A DNA stretch of 64,000 nt, from contig NC_026660.2 in NCBI RefSeq assembly GCF_000004075.3, positions 24,617,498 to 24,681,497 on the forward strand, given 5' to 3'. Shown one piece after another: positions 50,044 through 63,339 of the stretch (the stretch's first letter is position 1; each line of letters opens with the position of its first letter). The notes beneath the pieces are model-generated. The model was not told the origin of the DNA, searched no databases, and worked only from the letters and a program-made list of their open reading frames with translations. Position numbers and translations under genes: made by a program. This DNA comes from Cucumis sativus. Its lineage: Eukaryota > Streptophyta > Magnoliopsida > Cucurbitales > Cucurbitaceae.

Positions 50044-50246
50044 ATGGGACCGAACGTATGAACATTAGGGCCGCTGCCGTTGCCGTTGCCGTTGCCGTTG
50101 CCTTGCCGCTCCTCCTCTTCGGTTGCTCCGCCACATTCCGATGTCCCAGCCGATCATCCTCTCCGACGAGGAGGACCGTTACTCTACACCTATCCCCATC
50201 CCCTCCAAGAAACGTCGAACTGAATCAGATCTCCTTCCGAACATAA
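50044..50246 (+). promoter_or_regulatory. Upstream ORFs and GCCGTT repeat in the EME1 leader
   Basis: Upstream of the EME1 ATG (50141) lie a 5-codon uORF, ATGGGACCGAACGTATGA (50044-50061), and a second ATG at 50058 that overlaps its stop as ATGA. The second uORF runs 62 codons to 50246, past and out of frame with the EME1 start. It contains four and a half GCCGTT units (50076-50102), translated as an Ala-Val repeat. If transcription begins upstream of 50044, these would depress EME1 translation. The start site of transcription is unknown. Confidence 0.5.
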
Positions 50247-53200
50247 AATCCACTGTTCTTGTGCTGGATGATGATCCGACTCCACAAAAATCCAATCACA
50301 ACTCTGCGGCCTCGTTCGTGCCGGAGACGCCTCTTTCTCCGCAGCCGAGTTCTGACGTCGCAATTGTTAAATGTACGAAGGCGGGATTGAACTTGCATGC
50401 TAGGGATTTGAATTCGGACCAGAAGTTTGCTGGTTAGTGGAATTTATTCTATTTAGGTGATTAGTTTTATGATTTTATTAGTTTATTATTGTTTCGGTCC
50501 GCTGCTCGTGACGGTTGACTTAAATAATTTTCCCGCGCAGTAGTTTTGATCAAACTGTGTTGATGCTGACTAAGAATAGTCTGAAATAGATTGGCACCTT
50601 TTTGTTTGAATTAAACCCTCAGGAATCAGTGGATTGATATGCTTGGAGTCCGATAACGAGTCTGAAAGTGATTCTCAGAAGAAAAAGTGTGAACAGAGCG
50701 AATGGATTGGTTCTGACTGTTATGAGATGAAGAACATAGGAGCGTCTCTTCCATTTGACTCGGCAGGATCGGGATCTTCTCTTGGTAGGTTTATGTTATC
50801 CTTGGTTCCCTTTCCTTTCCTTTCCTTTTTTTTTTTCTATGTCAATTCCTGCAATTCTTACTGACTGGAGAGAGTAGAACTGTGTTCATTTTCCGGACTT
50901 CGATATAGTTAAAAACTATGGACATTAACGAAAGTGTTTTGTCAGGTAATGACGATCTGCAGGAAATTTCTGGGGATATGAAGCATTCAACTTTTGGGCG
51001 AGATGATGATATATATCAGGTGGATCCTCTCTTGAAGCACGGTCATAATATTTATTCTTTTCTGGTGATTGCAAATGAATAGGTAGTAATAATGGCTTAT
51101 AGGTTTAGTTATTAATGTAGCGTGGTGGATTATGGAGCATAACATACTAGATTGAGAACTGCATATACATGTAAGACCTGAATTGGTTACTTTGGCTGCT
51201 GCAACAGTTATTGGCCTCTCACTTTAGAGAAATGCTTGTTGGATGCTTTGGAACATGACATTGTTCTCGAGGATGCACTTGAAAAATTGGAAACATAATC
51301 AAAATTTGAGTTAGAATTAGAAACATCAAACTTCTTTTGACCATATTAATCTTGTCGTACTGGATCTTAATTTTCTTTGCATACTTGTTTTACAGGATAC
51401 TAAATTAGAGATACACGTTGAGTTGGTTTTGGTTTCGTTTACAAGGAATTGTGTTGTTTTGAAATATGCATCTTTCAGAATTCTATTTTAAATTTCTCTT
51501 TCGCTTTCCAGTTCTCATAACTAAATATTTGATTGAAAATTACTGTGGGCTCGGTTCTAGTTTGAAAATGACAACTTAGGTTCTATTTTGTATGATTGGA
51601 GCTCTTTTATTTAAGGACTCCCTTCTTTTGTGGGCTTGGTTTTTTGTGTGCCCATGTATTTTTTTCATTTCTTTTCTCTATAAATTAGTAATATCAAAAT
51701 ACTACGTGAATTTTCTAATTTTCTGCAATGTGTCTGATTTTCTTGTTGTATGCATCCTTGTCATGTGCTTTTAGCATTCTTGTATCTGTGTCCTTGCTCT
51801 TGGAATTGCTCAATTTGAAATTACATTGCTTATGCTATTTGGATTGTGGACCATGGTAACAAATTATGCCAGATCATCGTATTTTTCCTTAACTTATCAG
51901 ATTGTGTTCTTTGATTGACCTTTTCCATTGGCCTCTTGATTTTTGTTACCTTCATAAGATAAACTCTGTTGAGTTTAATTTGTACCATCAAAAATATATT
52001 TTTCATATTTTGTTGGATCCTGTTCCCACTGCAGTCAAATTTTCTGTGCCTGAAGTTAGTTACTTAATGAAGCTAAGTGATCACATTAGCGTCTAGCCAG
52101 CTAAAGGGGAAGCTATTACTATGGACCTTATGTTCATATATTTACCTTGTCCGTCCTTTCTTGATGGAATCTTGAATGGTTTTATTGAAACTTATAATTT
52201 AGGGCTGGAGTTGTTTAGGGAACATTAGTCCTGGGATGTCAAATTTTAAGCTATTCGTCGATGACTACAAGAGCCATGTTTCTTTATGATTATCAAAATT
52301 AAAAGTACCTAACAACAATGTTTTCTAGAATTTATGCTCCTTTTTTTGTCCTTTAATCCATCATGCGTTGTTCTGTGCAAATAAGCTGGACTTTTTATCA
52401 GGTTCATGATTATCCTGAAGAGGATAACGTTGGAATGGAGCAGAATGATAACAGTATGAAAACAACTGGAAGGAAAGCCAACGCCGAGAAGGTCACGAGG
52501 AAGAAGGCAACTAAAGATGACAAGATTAGCTTAATGGAAGAGAAGAAGAAAAAGAAGGAAGTAGGTTCTAATTGTCCACCTGAATTTAAAGAGAAACTTG
52601 TAAATCTTTTGAACTAAATTGTTGGTGATGATATTGGACGTAGCTAGAGAAGTTGCAAAAGGCAGCTCAAAAGGCTGAAGCTGCAGAGATGAAGAAAATG
52701 CAGAAAGAGAAACAAAAGTGGGAAAAGGGCAAACTTGCATTGAAGTCCATTGTGGCAGAAATTGATGCAAAAGTGGTGGAGTTGGGATCAATCGGTGGTG
52801 AGTGCTCTAATTTCTGTTCACTTGTCATTTCTCAAGATTTCAAACACCACACGAGAACAAATTCATTGTCTTACCATAGGTCATCTGCTGACAAGGTTTG
52901 CTGAAAAAGGCATTACATTCCGTATCAAGTCCAATCCTATTGAAAGGTCAATTTTGTGGACTATGAATGTTCCAGAGCATATTTCTGCGGTAACAAATGC
53001 ATCTTTATATATGTGTTTATATACATACATATATCTTTTATTTCATGATTATATGCACATATTTTATATATTATTAAGTTGAGTGTTTTTTTCCCTTTCT
53101 TTTGGTAAAAAGAAGGCCCACATTTCTACAAATTGTAGTTTTATCTGCCAATGTAGATTTGTCCAGCATATTGATTTCATTTGCATTCAGTTACAAATTT

Positions 53201-55731
53201 TTCTTGTGTATAATTCTTAATTTCTTATTCTTTAATTTTTAACAATATTTTAATTTTTTTCCTATAGTCTTCAAAAGGACTGGAGATTTCATATGTATTA
53301 TTAGTGTATGAGGCTGAAAATTTTTGTGAGCTTCTTAGCAAGGAGTCATTTATGGATCACGTTGCCAGAGTACAAAGCCGTTACCCATCCCACACTATCT
53401 GTTACCTCACCAATAGGTTAATGGCATTTATCAATAAAAGGTGAGGGTTTGTACAGTTCTATTCAATATGACTTTTCTTAATAAAAGAAGCTTGGCTTAG
53501 AAGCAAGTTTGAGATCTTTTTTAAAAAAACAGAAACTAGATTTTTCATTGAAATAATAAATGAGTCTAATGCTTAAAGTACAAGAGTTGTAACAAAAATA
53601 AAAACTGCAAACTTGGGCAAGAACCATAATATAAACCCTAAACTAAACTTCTGAAGAAGCAGTAAAAACATTCAAGTTTAAACAAATAACTTGAGTTGAA
53701 TAAATAATCAGCAAAGTGTTTCGACAGAGAACACCATGGTCAACAAGTTTGAGATCCTATAAATCATATTACATTGTTTCTTGAAATTAATGTTAACTAA
53801 CTTTTTAATTTTAGAGTTTTCCGTGGAGTTCCACAAATTTGTGTTTTGTATTAATAATGCTTGATTTGAATTTTCTTGGATCTGTTTACACTTTCCAGGC
53901 AGGATTAGACGTGATACTAATTACAACTTGTGTGTGTGTGTTTAGGGCAACTTGTGTGCATCTCAACTATTCTCACAAGTTGTTTGACACTACACTAACA
54001 CACACACACACACATATCACATTCTCTTTGCAATCCCGGAATCTTTGTCTCCTTTTCCCTTCATTAATTGTTTAATAATTTGAAGTTACAAGCTTGAGAT
54101 TCTGAAAATCGTATTTTTTTAACTTTACAGGGAACAGGAGAAGTACAAGAACTTAACATGCAGTAATGATTGGATACGCCCACCTGTTGAGGAGGTTTGA
54201 ATAATAACCATGAACGTACATGAGCACAATCCAAAATTTAAACTCTTATGTTTCTTGCATTTTTCATCTAGGAATTGGCGAAATTGACTACGCACTTTGT
54301 CAAGGTGCGTTCTAGGCAGTGTGTAGATGAAGCAGAGGTAGCTGACCATATAGTTGGTTTGACATGCGGTCTGGCATCCTGCCAGTTCAGGTGCTAAATG
54401 CCGTTCCCTTATTTCAGACTAGCATAACTTCTCAATGTGTAAAAAATTAGTTTTCTTATAACTTGGCTTCAAGTGCAAATGTAATGCATAAATTTGTGGT
54501 GAAGTAGGGTCGAGTAGAAAGGATATTTCATGTATTGTTCATCAATCCCATGGACTAAAATTTGTAAGCCTAAATCATGAGATTCCTGTTCCAATTTTTT
54601 CGGATGTCCTAGAAGGGACAAATCATGAGATTCTTGTCAAATACTGACTTTAGATGTATTAATCCTTAGTTTGAATTATATATTTAGATTTGTTTGCTTG
54701 TATAATTCAGGAAAAAGCTGACACATCTATCTGTCAATGCAAACGGATCCATTATACCCAAAGACTGTGTTGACAGGAATATGATAAAGAAGAGCTTGTG
54801 GTGAGTTTTTACCATTCTTTTCTTATAAAAAAATTTTGTTTTACCATCTTTTAAATTTTATCCACATTTAGTTTCTTAACTATCCTGGTACTTGCTTGTA
54901 TATGTATTAACAAATTTATGGCTGTAATCAAGTTACTGCAAAGAACAACTTGTAGGTCACCAAACTGCCGGGTTAAGAGCTAAATAGAGCCAGTTGTCTC
55001 ATGCACTGCACTTGATATCTGCATTCATCGGTCTATTTTATGCTGAACACTATTCTAAACCATATAAATTAAAATCAAAGGCATTTCCTTTTCCTTAATT
55101 ATCCTTGTTTTTTTTTTTTTTTTTTTGTCCCTCTTTTTTTTGTAAAAAAACTTTAGAAGACTTGCATTATAAAATTATGATATACTTGGTTAAATCTCTA
55201 TTTTCTCTAAGAAGAAGTAGTTTTCAATCTCTTGTTCCAAATGTTATTTGTCTTCTTTTCTTGCAGTTCTTAACTTCTTTTAATTAGCTTTGTTGGTTTA
55301 ACATATCCATATGAATCGAGTCGCGTTTTGTAATCAGGTTAAAAGCCTTAGTAGCAATCCCAAAGGTACAACCACGGTTTGCCATCGCAGTATGGAAGAA
55401 ATATCCAACAATGAAATCTCTTTTGAGTGTGTACATGGATCCACGTAAATCTGTGAGAAACAACAAAACTATTCACCTTCTCCTTATTCCTTGGTTCATA
55501 ACTAGCAGTCATGGTAGATAATGTTTCTTCTTGTTCCACTCGTGTTAACAGGTGCACGAAAAGGAATTTCTACTGAAAGACTTGACGATCGAGGGTTTAC
55601 TCGGCGACGATAGAAGATTAGGAGAGATATGTTCAAAGAGAGTGTATAGGATACTTATGGCTCAAAATGGAAACATGAGAACTGACGACGTTGAGGAGGG
55701 TGCTGACTTGTTCAGATCCCAATTGTCTTAA
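50141..55731 (+). CDS. EME1: Crossover junction endonuclease subunit EME1 (MMS4-like, ERCC4 family)
   Basis: EME1 pairs with MUS81 to cut branched DNA (3' flaps, nicked Holliday junctions) in repair and meiosis, in the nucleus. The 12-exon model is 50141-50432, 50623-50784, 50946-51019, 52402-52560, 52650-52797, 52880-52989, 53268-53440, 54131-54194, 54272-54390, 54711-54800, 55338-55452, 55552-55731; 561 aa, all phases compatible. The start MSQPIILSDEED is family-typical and is an ATG. The acidic, disordered N-terminal part is followed by a Lys/Glu-rich coiled coil (exons 4-5, MEEKKKKKE). The ERCC4-like domain begins at AEIDAKVVELGSIGGHLLTR. The C-terminal region (WLKALVAIPKVQPRFAIAVW, then the YPTMKSLLSVY block) is the helix-hairpin-helix part that contacts MUS81. 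Intron 3 is long (1382 bases). No broken exon is seen. Confidence 0.93.
51020..52401 (+). other. Long third intron of EME1
   Basis: This 1382-base interval separates exon 3 (ending ATATATCAG) from exon 4 (VHDYPEED). It is T-rich and has only short open frames (51592-51774, 51902-52096), without recognised domains. No nested gene or intact transposon is seen. Confidence 0.6.
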
Positions 55732-57680
55732 ATTAATTATCATAACTTATATTAACACAAACATCATTTTAATGCAATAGCTCATTGCGTTTAACTGTCA
55801 CAGACAGGTCCAAGGAGTATCATCGTTGGGCCATTACCTAATCACAAATGCCACTTGGTAGTCTACAAGGTAAAATTGTCTCTCTACCGACTCGGAGCTG
55901 AGGGTAAGTAAATATATTGTTGTTGTTCAATTCAATAACCATTTTCTGAATGAAGGAATCTCGTCGATGCTCTCGTGAATAAGGTAGAAACTAGAAACAA
56001 TTATACTAAATAAGCTTTTTGGTTCTTAATCTCGTCTGTCCTGCCAGGCTACATGGGGACGAGAAGAAAAGAAAGGTTGAAACAGGAAAAGTATGTCATA
56101 AATAAAATGTGATAAAACAGATTTTTTGTAGTGGACAATAAAAGCTTAGCTCAATCGGTACTTGTATATACCGAATACTGAAAGGTTTGTGGTTTAATAC
56201 TCACATTCTCAATTAAAAAATAATAATAATAATTTTGTAGTTAATGCACCTTTTCCTTCCATTGGTTCAAAATCCCGAACTTAAAAACGAAGTTTTTATA
56301 TGCCAAGTTCTTCAAATAAGCAATACGCCCGAAAGTAGAGAGAATATTGCGGCAATAGTTACTGAAGAGGATATGATGATGAAGATGCCAGCAGTGACAA
56401 TAATTTGGTGACATTATTTTTGTCACGAACACCATGCTTTCTAACATTCCATCCAATCCAAGGTGGATTTTAAAAAGTTGTGGTTTGAAATCAAAAGAGA
56501 GGATGATTGATATGATCGGAAAGCGTTGCATTCGTACAGGTGGAATGTTCACATTATAGGGTTTTGTGTACTAACAGAGCCAACATTTTATTGATTGGTA
56601 CCTAAATCCATTTAAATTAGGATAATGGCAAGTGATACAAGACTTATAATTAAGTGTGTATTAAGAATTGCAACTATACCAAAATTTAATTGTAATAGAC
56701 TATCGTTAGATCAACACACATATAAACGATAGGTTGTATCATTGATAGACTATATTGTAACATATTTTAAGAATAGCAAATATATTAAAATTTAATTATA
56801 TTATAATTGATCAATATATCTCCGGTTTTATAGAAGATGAGTGGAATGTTTGTCTTTTCAATGGTCCATTAAATTATGGTAGGTCATGATCATCTCTCTA
56901 ATCCAACTCACCATCATCCTAACTCCATCCCTTAAAAGGTTTCCACCACAAACAACACCCACTAATGGGTGCTCCCACCAGCACCACTTATGTTTTGAAT
57001 CTCTTTTTCACCCAAAGATATCTTGCCTAAATGAACGATGGATCTCTTTTTAAAGTTCGTGGTTTTATTTTCCTTTTTAACAGAGGTAGACCGTAGAAGT
57101 GGGATTTAGACATTTTGTGTCTAATGATAATCTTAAATTGATTTGTCAGCATTACGTTCTTTATTGATCGATGTACATCATTCTCCAACTCCACATCTCA
57201 AACACATATGTTAGAGTATTTTCTTACCTCAATTTAATACCTCAATTCACCGCCTTCAACTCTCCCCGAATTTGCAATTCGACCAAAATAACAACAAAAC
57301 AGAGGCACTGTTTTCTTCCCTCCTTTTCCATAATTCCACCTCATCGCCAGCTATTTCATTTCTATAAACATCTACCAGAACCACATAGTAAATCATTCAT
57401 AAATCCATTGAATAGCAAAATGCTTATACAATAATCCAATTACTCTATAGTCACAATTCTTGATGTGACATAAAACAAAGACTTCTTGCTAATTAAAATA
57501 ATATGTGTTCTTAATGCTCTCACTATTGAAATGGCAAAATGTAAGACCATAATATGAAAGAAAGCTAACAATATCTACTAACAAAGAAACTTTGATATGA
57601 TTTATACCCACACAAAGATTTCTAGTATCACGTATTTATAGGAGAGAAGACAAACTTATGAACCATATCCAAAGTTTCTA
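55732..57680. other. EME1 3' flank and spacer to the DUF3511 gene
   Basis: The first few hundred bases are likely the EME1 3' UTR. Around 56630-56815 repeated TAGACTATC/ATTGATAGACTATA words and A/T-rich arms resemble a diverged member of the MITE family. The ORF at 57171-57434 shows no domain. A TATA-like TATTTATAG at 57634-57642 precedes the DUF3511 start by about 40 bases. Confidence 0.5.
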
Positions 57681-57941
57681 ATGATGGAGAGAAGCAAATC
57701 ATTAAGTGGGTCTTACTCAAAAGCCTATGGAGATGTGAGGTTTGGATTTGAGGACAATCCCAAATCATACAGCTTCAATGGAACAATCAAAAAGGAAGAT
57801 GTGGCCAATCAAGAGCTCAAGAGAAGGCAAAGAGTAGCTACTTACAATATGTATTCAATGGAAGGAAAGCTGAAGAAGTCCTTAAGAAACAGCTTCAAGT
57901 GGATCAAGAACAAGATTTCCCACAGCTTTTATGATGATTGA
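57681..57941 (+). CDS. DUF3511 family protein
   Basis: A single-exon 86-aa protein. The C-terminal half carries the family block LKRRQRVATYNMYSMEGKL followed by KKSLRNSFKWIKNK, the hallmark of DUF3511, a plant-specific family of small basic proteins with no established biochemical role. There is no signal peptide or membrane segment. Two ATGs in tandem (57681 and 57684) could both initiate; I use the first. The Ser-rich N-terminus (MMERSKSLSGSYSKAYG) and basic C-terminus suggest a soluble, perhaps nuclear or membrane-peripheral protein, but this is speculation. Confidence 0.88.
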   Translation: MMERSKSLSGSYSKAYGDVRFGFEDNPKSYSFNGTIKKEDVANQELKRRQRVATYNMYSMEGKLKKSLRNSFKWIKNKISHSFYDD

Positions 57942-58809
57942 GCTGAGACTTTTCCTTTTGTAAAACTATTTTTGTTTCTCTGTAAAATTTGTCCATCTCC
58001 TCATACTCAATGAAGAGGAGTGTTTCAAGCTGATAGAGACAACAAGGTTATGCAAACTTCTAAACTATATGTAATAACTTCAATTCGATGGCTATCTCTA
58101 CATTAATCCCCAATCATAATTCATTATACAACTGAACAGTCAGTAGAGCATCTAGCAGGGTTTTAATTTAGTAAAACATAATGTTATTTACCTAGCATGG
58201 GTGCAACAATCTTGTCATAAGCTCATGAGTTTCAAGGAATAATATAACATCATCAAATTTTGAATGATGCTTTGCTTCATAGACCAGAAAAATAGATGGC
58301 TTTCACATTCTTCCCATACCATCTCCTGGAGCCATCACAGAAGCTCCAATTTGTATAGAATGGATTATCAAAACAAAGAAATTTATTGTCTTCCCCCACA
58401 CTTTTTAAGTACTGACCACCCATATAGGTGCAAAGTATTCATACTTTTACATCATTGAATTTCAAAAACTTCATCAGAAACCAAACAGAAAGAAATAAAT
58501 AAATGAGTAAAAATGAAATTTTTACTCTTAAATGAATCAAAACTAGCGTTTTTTTTCTTCTTTTTTTTCATTTAACAACAGGATGGTAGAAATTTAAACA
58601 AATAATTGAAGGCACCATTTTGATCAAACAGTGTCTGAAGGGGGCCAGAGTAGAGCAATATACACCCTAAAGTCAAAAACTGATTATTACGAATTTGTGT
58701 AATAAGTAACAAATAAAATAGCCCATAGCATGCGAATGCAGATGGGCATGAAATAACAAATTTGACTGGTTGAAAGACCATTTTCAATAGATTACTATTC
58801 TCTATCTGT
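57942..58809. other. Spacer between convergent DUF3511 and kinase genes
   Basis: The two genes face each other, so this interval should hold both 3' UTRs. Open frames at 58264-58458 (+) and 58572-58787 (-) lack recognisable features. Confidence 0.55.
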
Positions 58810-61800
58810 TTAATGGTGCATGGAATGCTTATCGAGATAAAGGCTGCGAAGATCCAGTGTAGAAAGAGACCTTTGGTAGTAAGTCAATGCACTGCCTTCT
58901 TTGGGGTTGATAATGTCTGTGATGGAGGCCTGCAAGAGTGTAGAAGCCTGCAATAGGTTCGGGTTTTTTATGTTCTTAACAGCATTAGGATGACCTTCGG
59001 TTTTGGGGGATCTTTTACCATGTGATTGAAGAATTGGAGAAAGGGACATTCGCATGTTCTTTACATTCTTAAAAGATCTAATACTTGAGGAAATGCTGCT
59101 AGAGCTGCTCCCCGTCCATCGACTATAAGTACTTGGATGTACACTATTCTCCTGTAAATTTCAAAACAGTAGGTTTTTTTCTCTTTTACTTCCAAGCTAG
59201 GGAACAGTAGATGTACAAGTTCAACAAAAGAAAATATATTCAAATGGTCCATTTTATTTGGATGCTCAACTAAGCAAATTTAAACCAACGAACATGAAGG
59301 GGGAGACCCTTAATAAGCATAATTTACTGTAAACTAACTAGTATACCTTCATGAGTGTGCATGTGATGGCTAGGGTGCACCAATCTAAAGAAATATTTAA
59401 CTTAGAACAAATGATGGTCCATTGACAACTTTTATATCAATAGATCATCTATTCAGTAGGTAAAATTGAATGTGACACATCTAGTTTCACTCATCCGGAT
59501 CTCATTTATGATGTAATTTCTTGAAAGTAAAATAAAATGAAGTATATTACCTCTTTCAAAGATTCGGAATCTCTTGCTTTTGTTGGATTAGCTACTTGCT
59601 GAGATGCAACATGTGTTTGAGAAAGGGATGAGTGCAATTTTCTTGAGCTCCTTTGCCTAGAAGATGAAGAGATACAAGTTAATAGCACATCAGTAATAAA
59701 TTTCCACTGCGCTGAATCATATATAACCATTGTTTCAAGAGATTACAGAAACGTTGAATACTATAATTTATAATCCTAAAAAAATAGATGCAGAATTTCA
59801 CATCTGCCATGCCTCCTTGCAAGAGAATAATATTTTCCTTCTTTAACACCTTAAGTGGTTTTAGTTCCACCTTTGGAGTAAATAAGGTCATGGCAGAAAA
59901 ACGCAAATATTCTGCTTAAAGTTCTTTTTCCAAAAACACAAGCACTGTGACAGAAAATTTAAACGAATAGAATATGATTTATGAATTGTTTGATGTTTTA
60001 TTCTTCTGCCAACCACAAGCTGACCAAATAAAAATTGAAATGAAGGTGATAATAAAGAACAGGCTCGCTCATTCATATAATATAGGGAGTATCATTTTCA
60101 GAACCAAGAAGCATACTTCTTCCTATTTCTGATTTTAGCTGCCTCATCCTCCTTGTCCTTGTGGAAAATTACCGGCAACTCTGAGAGCTCGCATGGCAGT
60201 GGATATACACTAAAGAACTGAAAGCCAAAGATAGCTATGACTATGAGAATAATACTTAATGAAAAACTTTATCATGTATAATAGAAAAATAATAAAAAAA
60301 AAAAAAGAAAGAAAAAAGAAATAGAAGGTTAATAAACTTTCTATCCAATGTCTTACTATGATTTTCCAGGTAACATAAAGTTTTTCAATCTTTGAGTTAA
60401 GGCAAGGTTCAAAGGAGTCTGTTGGATAGAGAACCCAAAAATTAGGAGAAAAACGTTGAATGACAATAGTAGAATGGAAGATTGTCCCGTGTAAAGAGTT
60501 CAGGGATTCGGGCATAAATTTCGAGACAATAGTAGACTCACCTGATTTCTTTTTTGCTGTATGATAAAAAAAAATCTTTATGAATATCACTAAAATATAG
60601 GATTTTAAAATATTGGCAGAAGTTGTTAAGTTTGAACCAAAAACATATAGCTCTTTTGTTTCCATTTAGCTCCAAAAAAAAATTTTAAGACGATAATAAT
60701 TGCAAAGGAGTTGAAGTTTATACTTGCCTCACTTTGAAGAGCAGACGATGCAGTGCCACGGCGCGCTGGGTCTAGTGAGAGAAGTGTAGTTAAGAGACGA
60801 AATGAAGGAGTAGAAAAACCTGAGAAAGCCTCTGAGTAACCAGGTTGATAATTTTGCGGAGGACAGAAGCTTGCAGGTAGTTTCATTTTGTCAAAATAAT
60901 CCTTGGGGGGTGAACCACAAAGCTTCCAGATTTTATGAAGTTGTTCGACCTGAATAGGGATCAAAATACATGAATTAATTTCCAGTAAATATCATAGACC
61001 AAAATCCTTCAGACAAAGAAATCTATCTAAAATATTTTTAACTAATAGAGTAATGTATTATTGAATTATGAACCATTGTGATTTCTTCATATTACACTCT
61101 GAGGGTTTTGAACATGGAATGGAAGCATTGACATAAACTGGCAAAGTAGACATAAAATTAAATTCGACGAGATGAGTAGTAGTCCAAGAAGTCCAAAAGG
61201 CATGGGATTCAAGATAGCACCTAAATCTTTCTTGACAGAGAAATATGAAATGAAATTATCCTGACACTTCCTATATTTAAAAAATAAAATAATAACATAA
61301 ATTTCCTCAAGTAGATGTTATAAGACGAAAATAATTGCTATGCGTGAAACACAAGGGGAATAAGTAAAATTTTCTCTAAAGTGTTCTGTACCTAAACATC
61401 TTAAGTTCCACAGGTTGTGTTTAGAAAGTCTCTACCTCTGTCCTTCCAGGCAAAATTGGCTTTCCAAGAAACAACTCAGCTAGAAGACAACCTGCACTCC
61501 ATAGATCAATACCAACTCCATAATCTGTAGAACCCAACAGCAACTCAGGAGCTCTATACCAGAGTGTAACAACTCGGTTTGTAAGAGGACGTCTTCGCTT
61601 AGGAATGAAAAAATTGGCTAGACCAAAATCTGCAATTTTTAGCATCCCACTTTTATCAATCAGCAAGTTGGAAGGTTTAATATCTCGGTGTAAAATTCCC
61701 CTATCATGGCAATGCTGAAGACCAGATAGAAGTTGCTCCATATAGGCCTTGACCTGGAAAAACGAGCGCAAAAAAGATCTTAATGTTCATAACATACTTC

Positions 61801-62959
61801 CAAATAAGAACCTTACCATCGAAAAGAATCTTGGTATCCAAAACAACAAATGTTGCACTCATATTGAATAAGTGATTATAGGATAATACTGGTCCTAATA
61901 AGGAAAATAGAATGTCACTTTGTCTTTCTCAATACTAAAAGAATTTCTTCCCTGACTCGATTAATTGCCACATCCACATAAGTTATTGATCCTTATTCAC
62001 GTACTTCCCAGAACAATTATGAACAATAACTTTCTGAAGCAAACAAATCTATAAATGATAAGTTAATAATTATTGACAAATTGCTCTAGAACTGCGAACA
62101 GGTAAAACTATACCTGATCTTCCCTGAGCTTCCTGCTGTAACGAGATATTATTCCAGTCAAGTCAGACTCCATGAAATCAAACACTAGATAAAGGCTGTA
62201 TGGCATCCTTGATGTGACTATTCCTTCAAGCTTGATGATATTGGGATGATCAAGTTTCTGCAACACCATGATTTCTCTTGCCATAAACTTGATACTTTCA
62301 GAATCCGACGTGTCAAATCGAACTTTTTTCATAGCAACAATCTTTCCTGTGTCCCTGTCTCGAGCTTTATATACATTGCTGTATGTCCCTCGGCCTACCT
62401 ATAAACCCCAGACATCAGATTAAAATGAAGTCAAATGATGGCGTCTCACTCACCATCCTTGATTTTTCTTCGGTAACAACAAGTAGAGTAATGACGGGAA
62501 CTGAATGTAACGGAAACGAAACTCATGACCAAATATAACAGGATTGCTCTACAAATACCAAATAAAATTCATAACAATGAAGAATAAGCGAAAGAGAAAA
62601 ACAATAACCTTAGCCAATTTGTCATAAGAATCCGCCCCCTTCGGGACCAAACCAGCCAAAGCATCTTTAGGAATATTTTGAACTAGCCATTTCGGCCAAC
62701 CATCCACAAGCTCCTCTTCTCCAGCATTATCAGATACGCTAATCCTCCTCGAGACATTCCCAACATCACCACTCCTCTCCTTCTTGGTCTCGATATAAAC
62801 CACTTTCCTGATGCCGCCATCATTCACAACAACCGAGGTTCTCCCAACCTTGGCAGACCGATTCCGATTCCCCCCGGCGACGTGATCGCGTTCGGGATTC
62901 AACTTGCGGATACCACCATTGGGGGAGTACTGAAAGGAGCTTGACTGAACACACCCCAT
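58810..62959 (-). CDS. CDK-like Ser/Thr protein kinase with N-myristoylation motif (At1g54610/IBS1-like)
   Basis: Plant-specific CDK-related kinases of this group have a dual-lipidation start and probably act at membranes; the Arabidopsis member IBS1 (At1g18670) is linked to BABA priming. Exons in coding order: 62609-62959, 62114-62398, 61436-61753, 60728-60949, 60117-60217, 59551-59656, 58810-59151; 574 aa, phases consistent. MGCVQSS gives Gly2 (myristoylation) and Cys3 (palmitoylation). Kinase landmarks are the loop GRGTYSNVY (119-127), K141 (AMKKVRF), HRDIKPSN (D236), DFGLANFF (D254), and the CDK-like TLWYRAPELLLG. The C-terminal 185 residues are Ser/Lys-rich and poorly conserved. Intron 4 starts with GC (GAG|GCAAGT) and ends in AG, a GC-AG intron. 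A uORF overlaps the start from 63114. Confidence 0.94.
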
Positions 62960-63339
62960 GGATCGTAAAATGGGAAATCCAGCACCGTGTGATGCGAATC
63001 AAAGTTTCGGTGAAAGCTAGGCAGCATAGTGGTGAAAAAAGGGTGAAAAAGAAGAATGTATAATAGAGGATATCCGAATTGATGAATCTGGAAAACACAT
63101 TGTGATGATTCCATCGTCCGGACGCCGGCAGGGTTTGGAATTATGCCGAAAGAGAAGAAGATCGAATGGTTTTTGTGGATCTTTGAGATGTCCGAAGAGA
63201 GAGAGAGAGAATAGAATAGAGAATGAGTCGTACAAATTTTGGCGGGTGAAACTTAAGGGGCAATTGGTAACATTTCATTGCTTCCAACTTCTTCTCAATT
63301 TTATTATTCAAATTTTCAAATTAAGTTCTTTTTGTTTTT
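62960..63339 (-). promoter_or_regulatory. 5' leader and promoter of the CDK-like kinase
   Basis: The sequence becomes GC-richer toward the ATG. An upstream ATG at 63112-63114 opens a 71-codon frame that runs through and past the kinase start in another phase, ending at 62899. A GA-rich tract (AGAGAGAGAGAGAGA on the plus strand, 63195-63215) may mark the start of the leader. Confidence 0.4.
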
